DNA of 56,602 nt from JAQVEM01 sp964556165 (GCA_964556165.1 CAZKVH010000009.1:1-56602); one strand, 5' to 3'; shown: positions 33,858 through 43,239, counted from the stretch's first letter. The notes: generated from the sequence alone by a model not told the origin. Numbers and translations: made by a program.

Positions 33858-34865
33858 ATGTCTGTTATAAGACAGGATATTGCAACTAAAAACTGGACGA
33901 TATTTGCAGTGGAAAGGTCAAAAAGACCTGACGATTTTAAGGATAAAAGAAAAAGAAAGGTCTTAAAAAATTTTGACAGAGACTGCCCATTCTGTAAGGG
34001 GAATGAGCATATGACACCGGCGGATATTATGGTTTTAAGGGATAAAAGTGGTAATTGGACGGTAAGAGTGGTTCCAAATAAATTTCCTATTCTGGAAAAC
34101 GATGAAATTAAGGAATGTGATAATTATCTTAGAAATGCTGGACCATATCTGGAAGTAGATGGAAAAGGAAACCATGAGGTGATTATTGAATCGCCTGAAC
34201 ATAATTTAAATTTATGTCATATGGGCCTCAAGCATGTTGAAGATATAATAGGTGTTTATAAAACAAGATTCATGGACCTGAGCAGGAGAAAAAGCTGCCA
34301 GAATGTTGTTATATTTAGAAATCAGGGTTTTAGGGCCGGTACTTCTCTGGTTCACCCACATTCACAGCTTGTCGCCATACCATTTATGCCTGCTTTCATG
34401 AGGGACAAATTTTACGAAGCAAAGAAGTATTTTGATGGTTCTGGCGAATGTGTTTATTGCAAAATAATAGAGCATGAAAAGAAAACCGGGGAAAGAGTTA
34501 TTTATGAGAATGAGGAATTCATTGCCATAGCTCCCTATGCTTCTGTAGTTCCGTACAATATTTTAATTTTACCGAAAGAGCATCAGGCATGTTTTGCTCA
34601 GATTAAGCAAAAATCAGTTGAGAATCTTGCATCAATTTTGGTTATTACACTTAAGAAACTTTATAATTTGCTTGATAATCCGGATTACAATTATATTATA
34701 GATAGCGCTCCGTTAAAACAAACTGGCAACAGATATTACCACTGGCATCTTGAGATATTGCCTCGTCTGGTCACAAAAGCCGGTTTTGAGATTGGCTCGG
34801 GGATTAATGTAAATACTATATTACCGGAAGAATGCGCTAAATTATTGAGGGAAACAGCAATTTAA
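33858..34865 (+). CDS. galT: galactose-1-phosphate uridylyltransferase
   Basis: A protein of 335 aa of the HIT-related GalT family. Zinc ligands Cys43 and Cys46 (CPFCKG) and His115 are seen. The active site reads HPHSQ at 166-170 with His168 as the nucleophile; the family usually has HPHGQ, so Gly is replaced by Ser. A second pair, CVYC, lies near 204, and HWHLEILPR near the C-terminus. It normally exchanges UMP between UDP-glucose and galactose-1-phosphate. Some relatives act on ADP-glucose or other sugars, so substrate is likely but not certain. No galK or galE is near. Confidence 0.88.
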   Translation: MSVIRQDIATKNWTIFAVERSKRPDDFKDKRKRKVLKNFDRDCPFCKGNEHMTPADIMVLRDKSGNWTVRVVPNKFPILENDEIKECDNYLRNAGPYLEVDGKGNHEVIIESPEHNLNLCHMGLKHVEDIIGVYKTRFMDLSRRKSCQNVVIFRNQGFRAGTSLVHPHSQLVAIPFMPAFMRDKFYEAKKYFDGSGECVYCKIIEHEKKTGERVIYENEEFIAIAPYASVVPYNILILPKEHQACFAQIKQKSVENLASILVITLKKLYNLLDNPDYNYIIDSAPLKQTGNRYYHWHLEILPRLVTKAGFEIGSGINVNTILPEECAKLLRETAI

Positions 34866-35342
34866 TAAATTTTTTTTTAAAAAGATACTGCATAAAATCT
34901 AAAGGGGTTTCATCTGCAGAAGTTTTGCGTAATTGTGATACTGCAATTATTACATCAATAAACCTGACATAAATTTGCTAAGGTGTGATATTACCACCTG
35001 ACAGTTGCACCAAAACCTGTTCTGGTGAATGTTGATATAAGGTTGGTTAATATTTTTTTTATTATTCTTTTGCTTCTTGAGAGAAGTAACCTCATTTTAG
35101 ACCTTACATTTTTTTATAGAACTTAATATTAAATTAAAGGTTGCTAAATTATTGCGGTATTAGTGTGGTACCTGTAATGCCTGAAATGATATTTTTATAC
35201 TATAAAATTACTATTTTAACGAATTATAACATATTACTGTTACGATTATAATTCATTTTAGAAAAAATTTTCCAAAAAAAAATATAATTTTAAAAAACCT
35301 GCAGAGCGCTAAATTTTAAATATAATAATCTAAGTTAAATTT
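34866..35342. other. non-coding stretch between galT and a radical SAM gene
   Basis: About 480 bases between two genes whose 3' ends face each other. AT-rich; one weak hairpin possibility (CACCA...TGGTG near 35010-35030). No coding frame with a ribosome binding site and no clear terminator. Nothing further can be supported. Confidence 0.5.
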
Positions 35343-36815
35343 TTATGATATTCCCCTGAAATGGATACCGGCAAGGGAGAAACCAATAGCATAAGGGAAA
35401 AGAGATGGCCGCTTAAAAAGGCTCCATAGAATTAAATTCCAGAAATATCGTCTTCCTTTTTGTTTTATACCGAGTAACCATATGGAACCAATCAGTGCTC
35501 TTATATGATAAATCCTTAATCTCGGTATCTTTTTTTTGATTGGTTTGTATTCCCTTAAAAAGGTTTTGACTCTCTCATAATATACCTTAGGGGAGTAAAT
35601 TGTAGCCGAAATCTTTTTAAAACCTTCGACAAGTGTATTTTTATCCATTTTAGGAATAAAATTCAAACTTGAGATTTTTGTATTGTTACCTGTGCCGCTG
35701 CTAATCAATCTTTTAGCTTCTTCAAGCCTTTTATATAGTCTGGTCTTTGGTAATGCATTAAGGATGCTTACCATAGCAGTTACAATCCCGCTTTCCTGGA
35801 TAAATTCAATCTGACGCTGGAAAATCGAAACTTTATCGCTGTCAAATCCAACAATAAATCCTGCCTGAACTTCCATGCCTTTATTTTGGATGGCTCTGAC
35901 TGATTCAATCAGGTTCCTGTTTTTATTCTGAACTTTACCGCACTCATCAAGGCTATCGGGGTCAGGTGTTTCGATTCCCACAAAAACAGATGTAAAACCA
36001 GCTTCTACCATAAGCCCCATAGTTTCTTCATCATCAGCAAGATTAATTGATGCCTGTGTATTAAAACTAAAGGGATACTTCCTGCTTTTCTGCCATTCTA
36101 TAATTGCCGGCAGGAATATTCTCTTCAGAAGAGCTTTTTTCCCTATGAAATTGTCATCCACAAAAAATACCCCGGCCCGCCAGCCACGTTTGTATAATGC
36201 CTCGAGTTCTTTTATCAGCTGTTCCTTACTTTTTATTCGGGGAACTCTTCCATTCAGGATTGATACATCGCAGAATTCACAGTTAAATGGGCAGCCTCTC
36301 GAGAGTTGTATGCATAGCGAATTGTAATTTTTTACATTAACGAGATTCCAGTCGGGAACGGTCGTGTTTTTTATATCAGGGAAATGGTCGCTGGAATACA
36401 TTTTCTTAGGTGTTCCTTTTTTTAAATCTTCTATAAGATTCGATAAAGTATCCTCTGCCTCACCTAAAAAAATAATATCAGCATCGGTAAACTCTTCCCA
36501 TCCCGTAGTAAATAGAGGTCCGCCAACAACTACGGGCTTTTTGAATTTTTTTGCCTTATTTATAACTCTCCTTGAGGATTCTTTTTGCACAATCATAGCG
36601 CTTACAAAAACATAATCAGCCCATTTTATGTGCTCATCTTTTAATATATCGGTATTCATATCTATTAGTTTTCTATCCCATTCTTCTGGAAGCATTGCAC
36701 CAATGGTTAAAAGACCAAGCGGTGGATATGCAGCTTTCTTACCGAGTATTTTCATAATTCCCTTAAAGCTCCAGAAAGTTTCTTCGCAATCGGGATAAAC
36801 AAGCAGTATATTCAT
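35343..36815 (-). CDS. B12-binding radical SAM protein (DUF4070 type)
   Basis: Start taken at the ATG at 36815 (490 aa); an ATG 12 codons earlier gives a Lys/Arg-rich extension without a ribosome binding site. The N-terminal cobalamin-binding Rossmann domain (about 1-135; LLVYPDCEETFWS, PPLGLLTIGAMLP, VVVGGPLFT, FLGEAEDTL) is followed by the radical SAM core with CPFNCEFC, a perfect CxxxCxxC. GVFFVDDNFIG and FVGIETPDPDSLDECGK are typical of this subgroup. The C-terminal DUF4070 part is helical and basic. Such enzymes make methylations or rearrangements at unreactive carbons (hopanoid methylases belong to related groups). The substrate is not known. Confidence 0.87.
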   Translation of the reverse strand: MNILLVYPDCEETFWSFKGIMKILGKKAAYPPLGLLTIGAMLPEEWDRKLIDMNTDILKDEHIKWADYVFVSAMIVQKESSRRVINKAKKFKKPVVVGGPLFTTGWEEFTDADIIFLGEAEDTLSNLIEDLKKGTPKKMYSSDHFPDIKNTTVPDWNLVNVKNYNSLCIQLSRGCPFNCEFCDVSILNGRVPRIKSKEQLIKELEALYKRGWRAGVFFVDDNFIGKKALLKRIFLPAIIEWQKSRKYPFSFNTQASINLADDEETMGLMVEAGFTSVFVGIETPDPDSLDECGKVQNKNRNLIESVRAIQNKGMEVQAGFIVGFDSDKVSIFQRQIEFIQESGIVTAMVSILNALPKTRLYKRLEEAKRLISSGTGNNTKISSLNFIPKMDKNTLVEGFKKISATIYSPKVYYERVKTFLREYKPIKKKIPRLRIYHIRALIGSIWLLGIKQKGRRYFWNLILWSLFKRPSLFPYAIGFSLAGIHFRGIS

Positions 36816-37131
36816 TTTAGATCTTCTCTTTTCTTTTTTAATTTGTATCATTTTCGTGGAGGTTCATGCTATTCTGACAGATTATATTATTATTGTAAAG
36901 CAACATCTAAATACAAATTTATTATTTTTTTGATAGCTTTAATTCTTTTAACGTTTTTTTTAAAGTTTAGTTACAAAAAATTTTAAAAAGATTTTTTGTT
37001 TTGGTCCTGGCTTAAGAAAACTATTGACATAATGTATATAATAATATACATTATGTTTATATTTATATACAAATTTATTGATTTTGCATAAGTTTATATT
37101 CGAATCCGAATAAGGTTATATTTATTAATAT
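36816..37131. other. divergent promoter region between radical SAM and XRE genes
   Basis: AT-rich region. It contains the 28-bp palindrome listed separately and the promoter of the XRE operon. Nothing coding. Confidence 0.5.
37028..37055. promoter_or_regulatory. 28-bp perfect palindromic operator overlapping a promoter
   Basis: Arms CATAATGTATAT (37028-37039) and ATATACATTATG (37044-37055) are perfect inverted copies separated by AATA. The left arm begins inside a consensus -35 box, TTGACA at 37024-37029. The XRE gene starts 77 bases after the palindrome. A dimeric repressor bound here would block the promoter, so autoregulation by the XRE protein is the simplest reading. Confidence 0.75.
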
Positions 37132-37356
37132 ATGTTAAGGGATAAAAAGATAAAGCTAAAAAATGATTTAAGGAAATGCCGTTTTGAGCATGGCGAAATT
37201 TCCCAGCAGGAACTGGCAAATGCCGTTGGGGTAACAAGGCTTACCATCCATTCTATAGAAAAGGGAAAGTTTAACCCCTCTGTTCTGCTTGCATTAAAAA
37301 TAGCCAGGTTCTTTGAAAAACCAGTTGATGAAATTTTTAATATTTATGACGATTAA
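37132..37356 (+). CDS. small XRE-family helix-turn-helix repressor
   Basis: A protein of 74 aa of the short YozG-like type. The helix-turn-helix is at about 18-40 (SQQELANAVGVTRLTIHSIEKG), followed by FNPSVLLALKIARFFEKPVDEIF, the usual end of this family. Only a DNA-binding domain, no sensor part. It lies 30 bases before a multi-spanning membrane protein, and regulator/membrane-protein pairs of this kind are common in monoderm bacteria. The palindrome upstream is its likely operator. Confidence 0.88.
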   Translation: MLRDKKIKLKNDLRKCRFEHGEISQQELANAVGVTRLTIHSIEKGKFNPSVLLALKIARFFEKPVDEIFNIYDD

Positions 37357-37386
37357 ACCTGAGATTAAGTAAGGGAGAGAAAGAGG

Positions 37387-38301
37387 ATGAAAAAACTTTT
37401 AAAAATAAGCAATAATACTACTCTTATTTTGTGTTTAATTTCATTTGCAGGACTCGTATTTGTTAATGTTTTTTTTCTTATGCTCAGATTGAGAATAATT
37501 AATTCAGCAGATGTCGGAGGATTTCTTGATATTTTTTCAATCCCGGTTGCGCTTACATATGTTCTTTTTGGTTTTTCGCACCTGGCAGCTATATTTACTT
37601 TAATTTTGCAGTTAAATTTTTTTAAGAGAGACAACTTCCTGCGGGCTTTTTTGTTTTTTGCAGGAATAATTTCCACATTGATGCTATTTGGTGATTTTGC
37701 TCTTTTAAGTGACATTTCAAAGGAGTATATATTTGGATTGCCGGATGAATTTATAATATTATTTTTTAGCCAGGTGCTACATTTTGTATTCTGCAGCCTC
37801 ATGATCATTTTATCTTTGCTAACCAGAAAGGATATGCATAAGAAAAGCGAAGAGTTTGTTTTAAAAGATGATTCAATATTCATCAATGCTCAATATATTG
37901 GGATATTAAGTGGAGTTTCAGGACTCGCACTTATTATGATTTTTTCTTTTTTATATTTAACTGTATACGAGTTACCTTCATGGGCAGTTGATGCAGGGGT
38001 TATTGTGTTAAGTCTGATATCTGTAGTACCTTATGTCGCGATAGTTCTGTACTGGCTGATAGTTAAATTGCGTGAAGGAGTAAGTGATTGGTATGATGAA
38101 AAGCAATATCAGGATATCGCAAGAGCGAGCTTTGCTACTCTGATAATATCTGTAATAATAATGGCTATAATTTTTATCAGCCAGTATTTCGTGAGCGTCT
38201 TTGATTTTTTTTATGAAATATGGTTTCCTTTTTATATATTTCTGATACTGTTACTATTTTCGTCATATACTTTATATTTTAATAAGAGGGCTTCTAATTA
38301 A
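37387..38301 (+). CDS. multi-spanning membrane protein, unknown
   Basis: A protein of 304 aa with about eight predicted membrane segments (near 12-34, 50-72, 87-107, 122-145, 168-192, 200-225, 250-272, 277-297). A charged loop in the middle (TRKDMHKKSEEF) divides it into halves of four. It shows no motif I can name. It might be a long relative of the DUF2975-type partners of YozG-like regulators, but the length does not fit well. Good ribosome binding site (AGGGAGA) behind the XRE gene, so it is co-transcribed. Confidence 0.7.
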   Translation: MKKLLKISNNTTLILCLISFAGLVFVNVFFLMLRLRIINSADVGGFLDIFSIPVALTYVLFGFSHLAAIFTLILQLNFFKRDNFLRAFLFFAGIISTLMLFGDFALLSDISKEYIFGLPDEFIILFFSQVLHFVFCSLMIILSLLTRKDMHKKSEEFVLKDDSIFINAQYIGILSGVSGLALIMIFSFLYLTVYELPSWAVDAGVIVLSLISVVPYVAIVLYWLIVKLREGVSDWYDEKQYQDIARASFATLIISVIIMAIIFISQYFVSVFDFFYEIWFPFYIFLILLLFSSYTLYFNKRASN

Positions 38302-38322
38302 TTTGTTGGTGATATATATAAG

Positions 38323-38733
38323 ATGGATAACAAAAAAAAGAATGGAAATTTTTTTAAAAAGGAAATCACCTATCACAGGAAATCTTTAGGATTATCATTC
38401 AAGTGCGCAGCCAGGGGTATAATAAGAGTCTTACGAACTGAGAAGAGCTTCAGAATCCAGCTAATAATGGCGGTTATTTCTATAATTGCCGGTTTTTTGT
38501 TTCGGATTTCATCTGTCGAGTGGTTATTCATCTTACTTATTATTTGTGTGGTACTATGTCTAGAGATAATAAATACTGCTTTTGAGTTAATAATAGATAT
38601 GGTAACAGAAGAGTACAGAGTAGTTGCAGAGCACATAAAGGATGTTGCTGCCGGCGCAGTTTTGATTGCTTCGGTTATTGCATTGATTATTGGGCTGATT
38701 ATTTTTATCCCGCATTTTGCAGAGCTTTTTTAA
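38323..38733 (+). CDS. dgkA: diacylglycerol/undecaprenol kinase (DgkA family)
   Basis: A protein of 136 aa, an integral membrane kinase with three membrane helices. FKCAARGIIRVLRTEKSFRIQL (about 26-47) and the catalytic signature EIINTAFELIIDMV (about 85-98) with the metal-binding Glu and Asn match the Gram-positive type. HIKDVAAGAVLIA follows. Gram-positive members phosphorylate undecaprenol, giving the lipid carrier for cell wall precursors. The N-terminal 20 residues are an extra Lys/Asn-rich tail. It begins 21 bases after the membrane protein gene. Confidence 0.93.
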   Translation: MDNKKKNGNFFKKEITYHRKSLGLSFKCAARGIIRVLRTEKSFRIQLIMAVISIIAGFLFRISSVEWLFILLIICVVLCLEIINTAFELIIDMVTEEYRVVAEHIKDVAAGAVLIASVIALIIGLIIFIPHFAELF

Positions 38734-38893
38734 TAATTATATAGTTATTATTAAGAATAATTATAATTAGTAAAAGCAGGAATTTTTTTTTACAGTTAAG
38801 CGGCTTCATTTTTAGATTTATGGTGTAATATATGATTATTTATATATAATATAGCAATAATTATATAAAGAGTTAATCGATAGAGGTAGGATT

Positions 38894-39973
38894 ATGGGTA
38901 ATTCAAGGTGTTATAATATCGCGGTGATACCCGGAGATGGGACAGGTCCGGAAGTTATAAGAGAAGGTAAAAAGGTTCTGGAAACCGCAGCTAAAAAGTA
39001 TGATATTAGTCTGGAGTTTACAGAGTACGATTTTGGGGGTGACAGGTATTTAAAAACAGGAGAAACAATCCCTGATTCTGCTATTGACGAGTTAAGACAA
39101 TTTAAGGCGATATATCTTGGAGCTATAGGTCATCCTGATGTTAAGCCGGGGGTTCTGGAACTTGGAATATTATTAAAGTTAAGATTTGCCCTTGACCAGT
39201 ATATAAATCTAAGGCCAGTAAAACTTTATCCCGGTGTTGATAGTCCGTTAAAGGATAAAAAGCCGGAAGATATAGATTTTCTGGTGGTGAGAGAAAATAC
39301 AGGCGGGCTTTATACAGGGCATGGCGGAATAACCAGGAAAAATACTCCTTATGAAGTTGCGACCCAGGTAATGGTATATGACAGGCAAATGGTTGACCGT
39401 TGCCTTAGGTATGCATTTAATCTGGCAAAAGAAAGAAAAAGTGAGGGAAAGCCCGGAAAACTTACCCTGGTAAACAAGACAAATGTCCTTACGTATGTGG
39501 GAGACCTCTGGTATAGAGCTTTTATGGAAATGGCTGAGGATTTTTCCGATATTCAGGTTGATTATAACCATATAGATGCCGCCTGTATGTGGACAGTAAA
39601 AAATCCGGAATGGTACGATGTTATGGTTGTTCCCAATATGTTCGGGGATATAATTACTGACCTTGGTGCGATAATTCAGGGTGGAATGGGAATTGCAGCA
39701 GGCGGAAATATAAATCCGGAAGGCACATCTATGTTCGAGCCCATAGGTGGTTCTGCTCCAAAGTACACAGGGAAGAATCTAATTAATCCCCTTGCTGCAA
39801 TAGAAGCAGGTAGGATGATGCTGAATCATCTGGGAGAAAAAGAAGCTGCAGGGTCTATTGAAAAAGCTGTTATTCATACCTGTACAAAAATAAGAAGCTT
39901 GAGTGCCGGTAGAATGGGTTATACCACAAGTGAAGTGGGTGATATTGTGGCCCGTCACATTAGTGGAAATTGA
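38894..39973 (+). CDS. leuB: isopropylmalate/isocitrate dehydrogenase family enzyme, probably LeuB
   Basis: A protein of 359 aa. NAD-dependent beta-decarboxylating dehydrogenase fold: AVIPGDGTGPEV (about 10-21), LRFALDQYINLRPVKLYPG (the substrate arginines, about 98-116), VVRENTGGLYTGHGG (about 133-147), NKTNVLTYVGDLW, and NMFGDIITDLGA with the metal-binding aspartates (about 247-258). GGSAPKYTGKN binds NAD. 3-isopropylmalate is the most likely substrate, giving the leucine pathway, but isocitrate, homoisocitrate or tartrate relatives cannot be excluded. No other leucine genes are near, so the gene stands alone. Good ribosome binding site (GAGGTAGG). Confidence 0.85.
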   Translation: MGNSRCYNIAVIPGDGTGPEVIREGKKVLETAAKKYDISLEFTEYDFGGDRYLKTGETIPDSAIDELRQFKAIYLGAIGHPDVKPGVLELGILLKLRFALDQYINLRPVKLYPGVDSPLKDKKPEDIDFLVVRENTGGLYTGHGGITRKNTPYEVATQVMVYDRQMVDRCLRYAFNLAKERKSEGKPGKLTLVNKTNVLTYVGDLWYRAFMEMAEDFSDIQVDYNHIDAACMWTVKNPEWYDVMVVPNMFGDIITDLGAIIQGGMGIAAGGNINPEGTSMFEPIGGSAPKYTGKNLINPLAAIEAGRMMLNHLGEKEAAGSIEKAVIHTCTKIRSLSAGRMGYTTSEVGDIVARHISGN

Positions 39974-40032
39974 GTTCTTTTTTATATTTAAACCTGTAAA
40001 AAATTCTAAAATTGAAATTTTGTAGATAGAAA

Positions 40033-41244
40033 TCAGTCGTATATTTTTTGGACTTCTTCATCTTCAACTAAGTCCAGAGAATCTTTTTTGCTGACATCGT
40101 ATCTTCTGCTTTTCCACAGTACACCTTCTCTGAATTTAGCCTGGAAAACTGAATTAATGCATATAAGTATAATATATATCATTGAGAGCGGATGGAGGAA
40201 TGCATCAGATGCTCTGCTTTTTAGCTTTATAGCCATTATAACCCGCATAATAAGTAATGTGAGGACCTGTATTGTAATAAGGCTCATTATCCTGCCGGAC
40301 CAGTCAAAAATAAAGATTCCCAGAGGCAATAAAATAAAAGGAAACAGGAATAACACAGAGATTATTAAAACTACCGCCGAAATTGTAAAAACCTGGTAAT
40401 CAAAGGCAGCAAACATGAATTTTGAGAACCCGGAAATAAGCTGGCTGAAGTTTCTGTACATTTTACAATTTATGCTTTTGCTGCCGTCAAATATCATAAA
40501 TTTGTATCCGAATCTTTTTGCCTGTTTCGAAATATGTATATCTTCTAAAATTTCAGCTCTTATTGCTTTGTGGCCGCCAATTTTTTTGTAAACTTCATTT
40601 TTAAATAATATGCATTGCCCATTGGCAGTGCTGAATAAAGGGTTTTTTGATTTCTTTACAAGTATCAAGGGCAGGAGACTTAATATTCCAAAATGTACCC
40701 AGACATACACCATTCTTTCGTGCAGTGTGACCATAATCTGTCGCGGGACTGCCGATAGCCCATCAAGCCTGTTACTGATAAGTCCTCCAATCAAACTTGA
40801 TATGGAATTTTCAAAATGAAGCGTATCTGCATCGGTAAATACCAGATATTCTCCTTTTGCATATTTTGATAATTGCCAGCAGGCATAACTTTTGCCAAGC
40901 CATCCGTCTTTTAACGGCTTGCCGGTAAATAGTTTTATTCTTTTATCCTTTTCTCCGAGTTCTTTAACTATCAGTGAGGTTCTGTCACTTGAGCTATCAT
41001 CCAGTACGAGTATTTCAATATTGGGATAATCCTGTTTTAGCAAAGATTTAATACATCTTTTTATAGTAAATTCCTCATTTCTTGCAGGTATAAGTATTGA
41101 TACTAAAGGGGGTGATTTTATAAATTTCTCGGTGAGTTTATACTTTGTGATATCTTTAAATAAAATTATATTGATAATAAAGTCTATAAAAAACAGGGTA
41201 AGAATTACAGTAATAATGTACTGATATAATGTAAATAAGTCCAT
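40033..41244 (-). CDS. family 2 glycosyltransferase, membrane-bound
   Basis: A protein of 403 aa. One N-terminal membrane segment is followed by a GT2 catalytic domain (about 45-250): SILIPARNEEFTIKRCIKSLL, ILVLDDSSSDRT, then LVFTDADTLHF with the metal-binding DAD. Three or four C-terminal membrane helices follow (about 275-375). The architecture resembles HpnB/CrtQ-type enzymes that glycosylate lipids on the cytoplasmic side. A paralogue with the same layout is at 50227-51429. Likely in one unit with the GH1 gene upstream of it. Donor and acceptor sugars unknown. Confidence 0.85.
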   Translation of the reverse strand: MDLFTLYQYIITVILTLFFIDFIINIILFKDITKYKLTEKFIKSPPLVSILIPARNEEFTIKRCIKSLLKQDYPNIEILVLDDSSSDRTSLIVKELGEKDKRIKLFTGKPLKDGWLGKSYACWQLSKYAKGEYLVFTDADTLHFENSISSLIGGLISNRLDGLSAVPRQIMVTLHERMVYVWVHFGILSLLPLILVKKSKNPLFSTANGQCILFKNEVYKKIGGHKAIRAEILEDIHISKQAKRFGYKFMIFDGSKSINCKMYRNFSQLISGFSKFMFAAFDYQVFTISAVVLIISVLFLFPFILLPLGIFIFDWSGRIMSLITIQVLTLLIMRVIMAIKLKSRASDAFLHPLSMIYIILICINSVFQAKFREGVLWKSRRYDVSKKDSLDLVEDEEVQKIYD

Positions 41245-41356
41245 TTTAAAAAGCGATAAGTAAATGAAATTATAAGAAACTAAAATATAATCTTAAGGTA
41301 TGAATTAAGAAAACACAAGTATTTTATAATATTTTAGCTGCTTGTTCTTTAAGACG

Positions 41357-42613
41357 TTAGACAGGGGGAATTAGTTTTTTTGAGGATGAAATTTTATGAT
41401 AATATTCACCGGATTCCTTTATTTCTCTTTTTAAATCAGTAGAATCATAATCAACAGAAACAAGTCCAAATCTTCTTGATGGTCCGTGTGCAAGCTCGTA
41501 ATTGTCAAAGGTGGACCAGTGGAAATAACCTATGACTTTTGCCCCCTCGTTCATGGCTTTTTTTAAGTAGTATAAATGGTTATAAATATTCCTGGTTCTA
41601 AATTTATCATCACCTGTAGAAGTTCCATTTTCCGTAATGATTATTGGTTTTGAATACTTCCTGTAAAACTTTTTTATTAAATAATAAATGCCGGGGGGAT
41701 ACATCTCCCACATGTCATCATATTCCAGACCATGTTTTTTAAGGAAATTTCTGCCCCTTTCTTCGTAGGCAATTATCATGTATTTTGAAATTAGAATTCT
41801 CCCGTAATAACTAAATCCGATATAATCTACTTTTCCGTCTCTGGTAAACATTTTGTGGACATGCTCGAACATATAATACTCAAGAAACCATTTTAGGAAG
41901 TTCTGCCAGATGGATCTTTTTTTTAAGGTTTGCGTAAACATGCAGGCATGGGATATTCCTACTTTTATATGAGGGTAATTATTTTTTATATAATCATAAA
42001 CTACTCTGTGGGCTTTACTCATATTGCTTAAAACTTTATTTCTGAGGATCGGGTTAAATTTTTTAGGAGGAAATTCCCTTAATATATATGCGAGATTGGC
42101 ATAAGCAGCAGGTTCGTTAAATGTATTTATGTAGTCTATATAGCCGGAGAAAATCTCAAGTATCTTTTTTGCATAATCTAAATAGATCTTAGCGGACTCC
42201 CGGAATGTCCAGCCTCCCATACTAATAAACCAGAATGGGTTTGAAAAATGATTCAGAACAAGCATAACCTTTTTGTTGTTGTTTTTTAATGTTTTGAATA
42301 TCTCCATATAGTGGGCTACCGCTTTACTGTCAAATGAGCCGTAGGCACTTTTCTGAAGCTTCGACCAGTCCATACTGAATCGGTAAGCGTTACCAAGATA
42401 TAAAATGTAACCCATGTCTTCTCTGTATTTTCTGTAGTGGTCTATGGCAACATCAAGTTTCGTACCATCAGCTCCGATAAAGCCTTTCCACTCCGTCTCA
42501 CCTGCTCCTTCAATCTGAAATGCTGAGGTTGCAGTTCCAAAAATAAAATTATCAGGGAAATCAAACGATTCCATACCTAAGAATTTTTTATTTTCTTTTG
42601 AAGAGTATGACAT
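41357..42613 (-). CDS. glycoside hydrolase family 1 (beta-glycosidase)
   Basis: A protein of 418 aa, slightly short for the family (about 450). FPDNFIFGTATSAFQIEGA (19-37) is the GH1 N-terminal signature. The acid/base is Glu167 in TFNEPA and the nucleophile Glu328 in IITENGT. RFGLVSVDYDSTDL near the end is also typical. No signal peptide, so it is cytoplasmic. The gap in length lies between the strands before Glu167. It cleaves beta-linked disaccharides or glycosides; the sugar (glucose, galactose, 6-phospho-sugar) cannot be told. Ribosome binding site AAGAGGTG. Next to a glycosyltransferase gene on the same strand. Confidence 0.92.
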   Translation of the reverse strand: MSYSSKENKKFLGMESFDFPDNFIFGTATSAFQIEGAGETEWKGFIGADGTKLDVAIDHYRKYREDMGYILYLGNAYRFSMDWSKLQKSAYGSFDSKAVAHYMEIFKTLKNNNKKVMLVLNHFSNPFWFISMGGWTFRESAKIYLDYAKKILEIFSGYIDYINTFNEPAAYANLAYILREFPPKKFNPILRNKVLSNMSKAHRVVYDYIKNNYPHIKVGISHACMFTQTLKKRSIWQNFLKWFLEYYMFEHVHKMFTRDGKVDYIGFSYYGRILISKYMIIAYEERGRNFLKKHGLEYDDMWEMYPPGIYYLIKKFYRKYSKPIIITENGTSTGDDKFRTRNIYNHLYYLKKAMNEGAKVIGYFHWSTFDNYELAHGPSRRFGLVSVDYDSTDLKREIKESGEYYHKISSSKKLIPPV

Positions 42614-42696
42614 AAAGGTTGCACCTCTTGCCGTTGTCTTTAATAATATTTATGCCGATAATGGAAAGTGCATAAATCAGTATAAAGTTGCCATTT

Positions 42697-42846
42697 TTAA
42701 CTCCCGCATTCCTTTTCAAATAGAGATGAGAGCTCTTTTATCATTTCTTCCAGGTCTTCATGTTTAAAAGTACTGTGTACAAACCATTTTTTAAATTCTA
42801 TTTTTTCTTCTATTATCTTTCTTATTTTTTCTTCTATTGATTTCAT
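42697..42846 (-). CDS. small charged helical protein, 49 aa
   Basis: A 49-codon frame on the minus strand with AGGAAGGG six bases before its ATG. The product is strongly helical and charged (MKSIEEKIRKIIEEK, then EDLEEMIKELSSLFEKE), with a heptad-like spacing of Ile, Leu and Phe, and ends in ECGS. It lies 83 bases upstream of the GH1 gene in the same direction and could be its leader gene. The family is not recognised. Support comes from the ribosome binding site and the non-random amphipathic composition. Confidence 0.55.
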   Translation of the reverse strand: MKSIEEKIRKIIEEKIEFKKWFVHSTFKHEDLEEMIKELSSLFEKECGS

Positions 42847-43164
42847 ATCTTACCCTTCCTGATTATTACTAAGGTTTCTTAAATTATATCTATATATTTT
42901 TATATATCATTACATATTTTTTAATTCTCCGCTTTATTTACTCTGGAATTATCCCTATATCCGGTTAAAGTAAAATTATGCTATTAACAAATTATAAAAT
43001 TTTTTTTAATAATTTCACATATCATTAATCATATAAATTTCTTAATAACGGATTTTTAATAATTGAATTTTTCGGTTGCGGGATAATATAGTTTACAGAT
43101 AGGCTGAAGGGGTATTAATCAATACGGAAAGTATATTTATAAAAAACTTAAAAAAAGAATATTC
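42847..43164. other. non-coding stretch between the small gene and tRNA-Glu
   Basis: About 318 AT-rich bases. It should contain the end of the tRNA transcript and the promoter of the small gene and GH1 unit. No clear hairpin or frame. Confidence 0.45.
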
Positions 43165-43239
43165 TGGTAGCGCATAGGGGAGTTGAACCCCTGTTTTAGC
43201 CGTGAGAGGGCTACGTCCTGACCACTAGACGAATGCGCC
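43165..43239 (-). tRNA. tRNA-Glu, anticodon CTC
   Basis: On the minus strand a full cloverleaf is seen. The 7-bp acceptor stem is GGCGCAT with ATGCGCT (first pair G-U). The D-arm has the CTAGTGGTCAGGAC pattern typical of tRNA-Glu. The anticodon stem TAGCC/GGCTA has loop CTCTCAC, giving anticodon CTC, and the T-arm is CAGGGGTTCAACTCCCCTA. The 3' CCA is encoded. A TATAAT box lies at 43279-43284 on the same strand, 40 bases in front. It reads GAG, matching the window's position next to glutamate genes only by chance as far as I can see. Confidence 0.96.
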
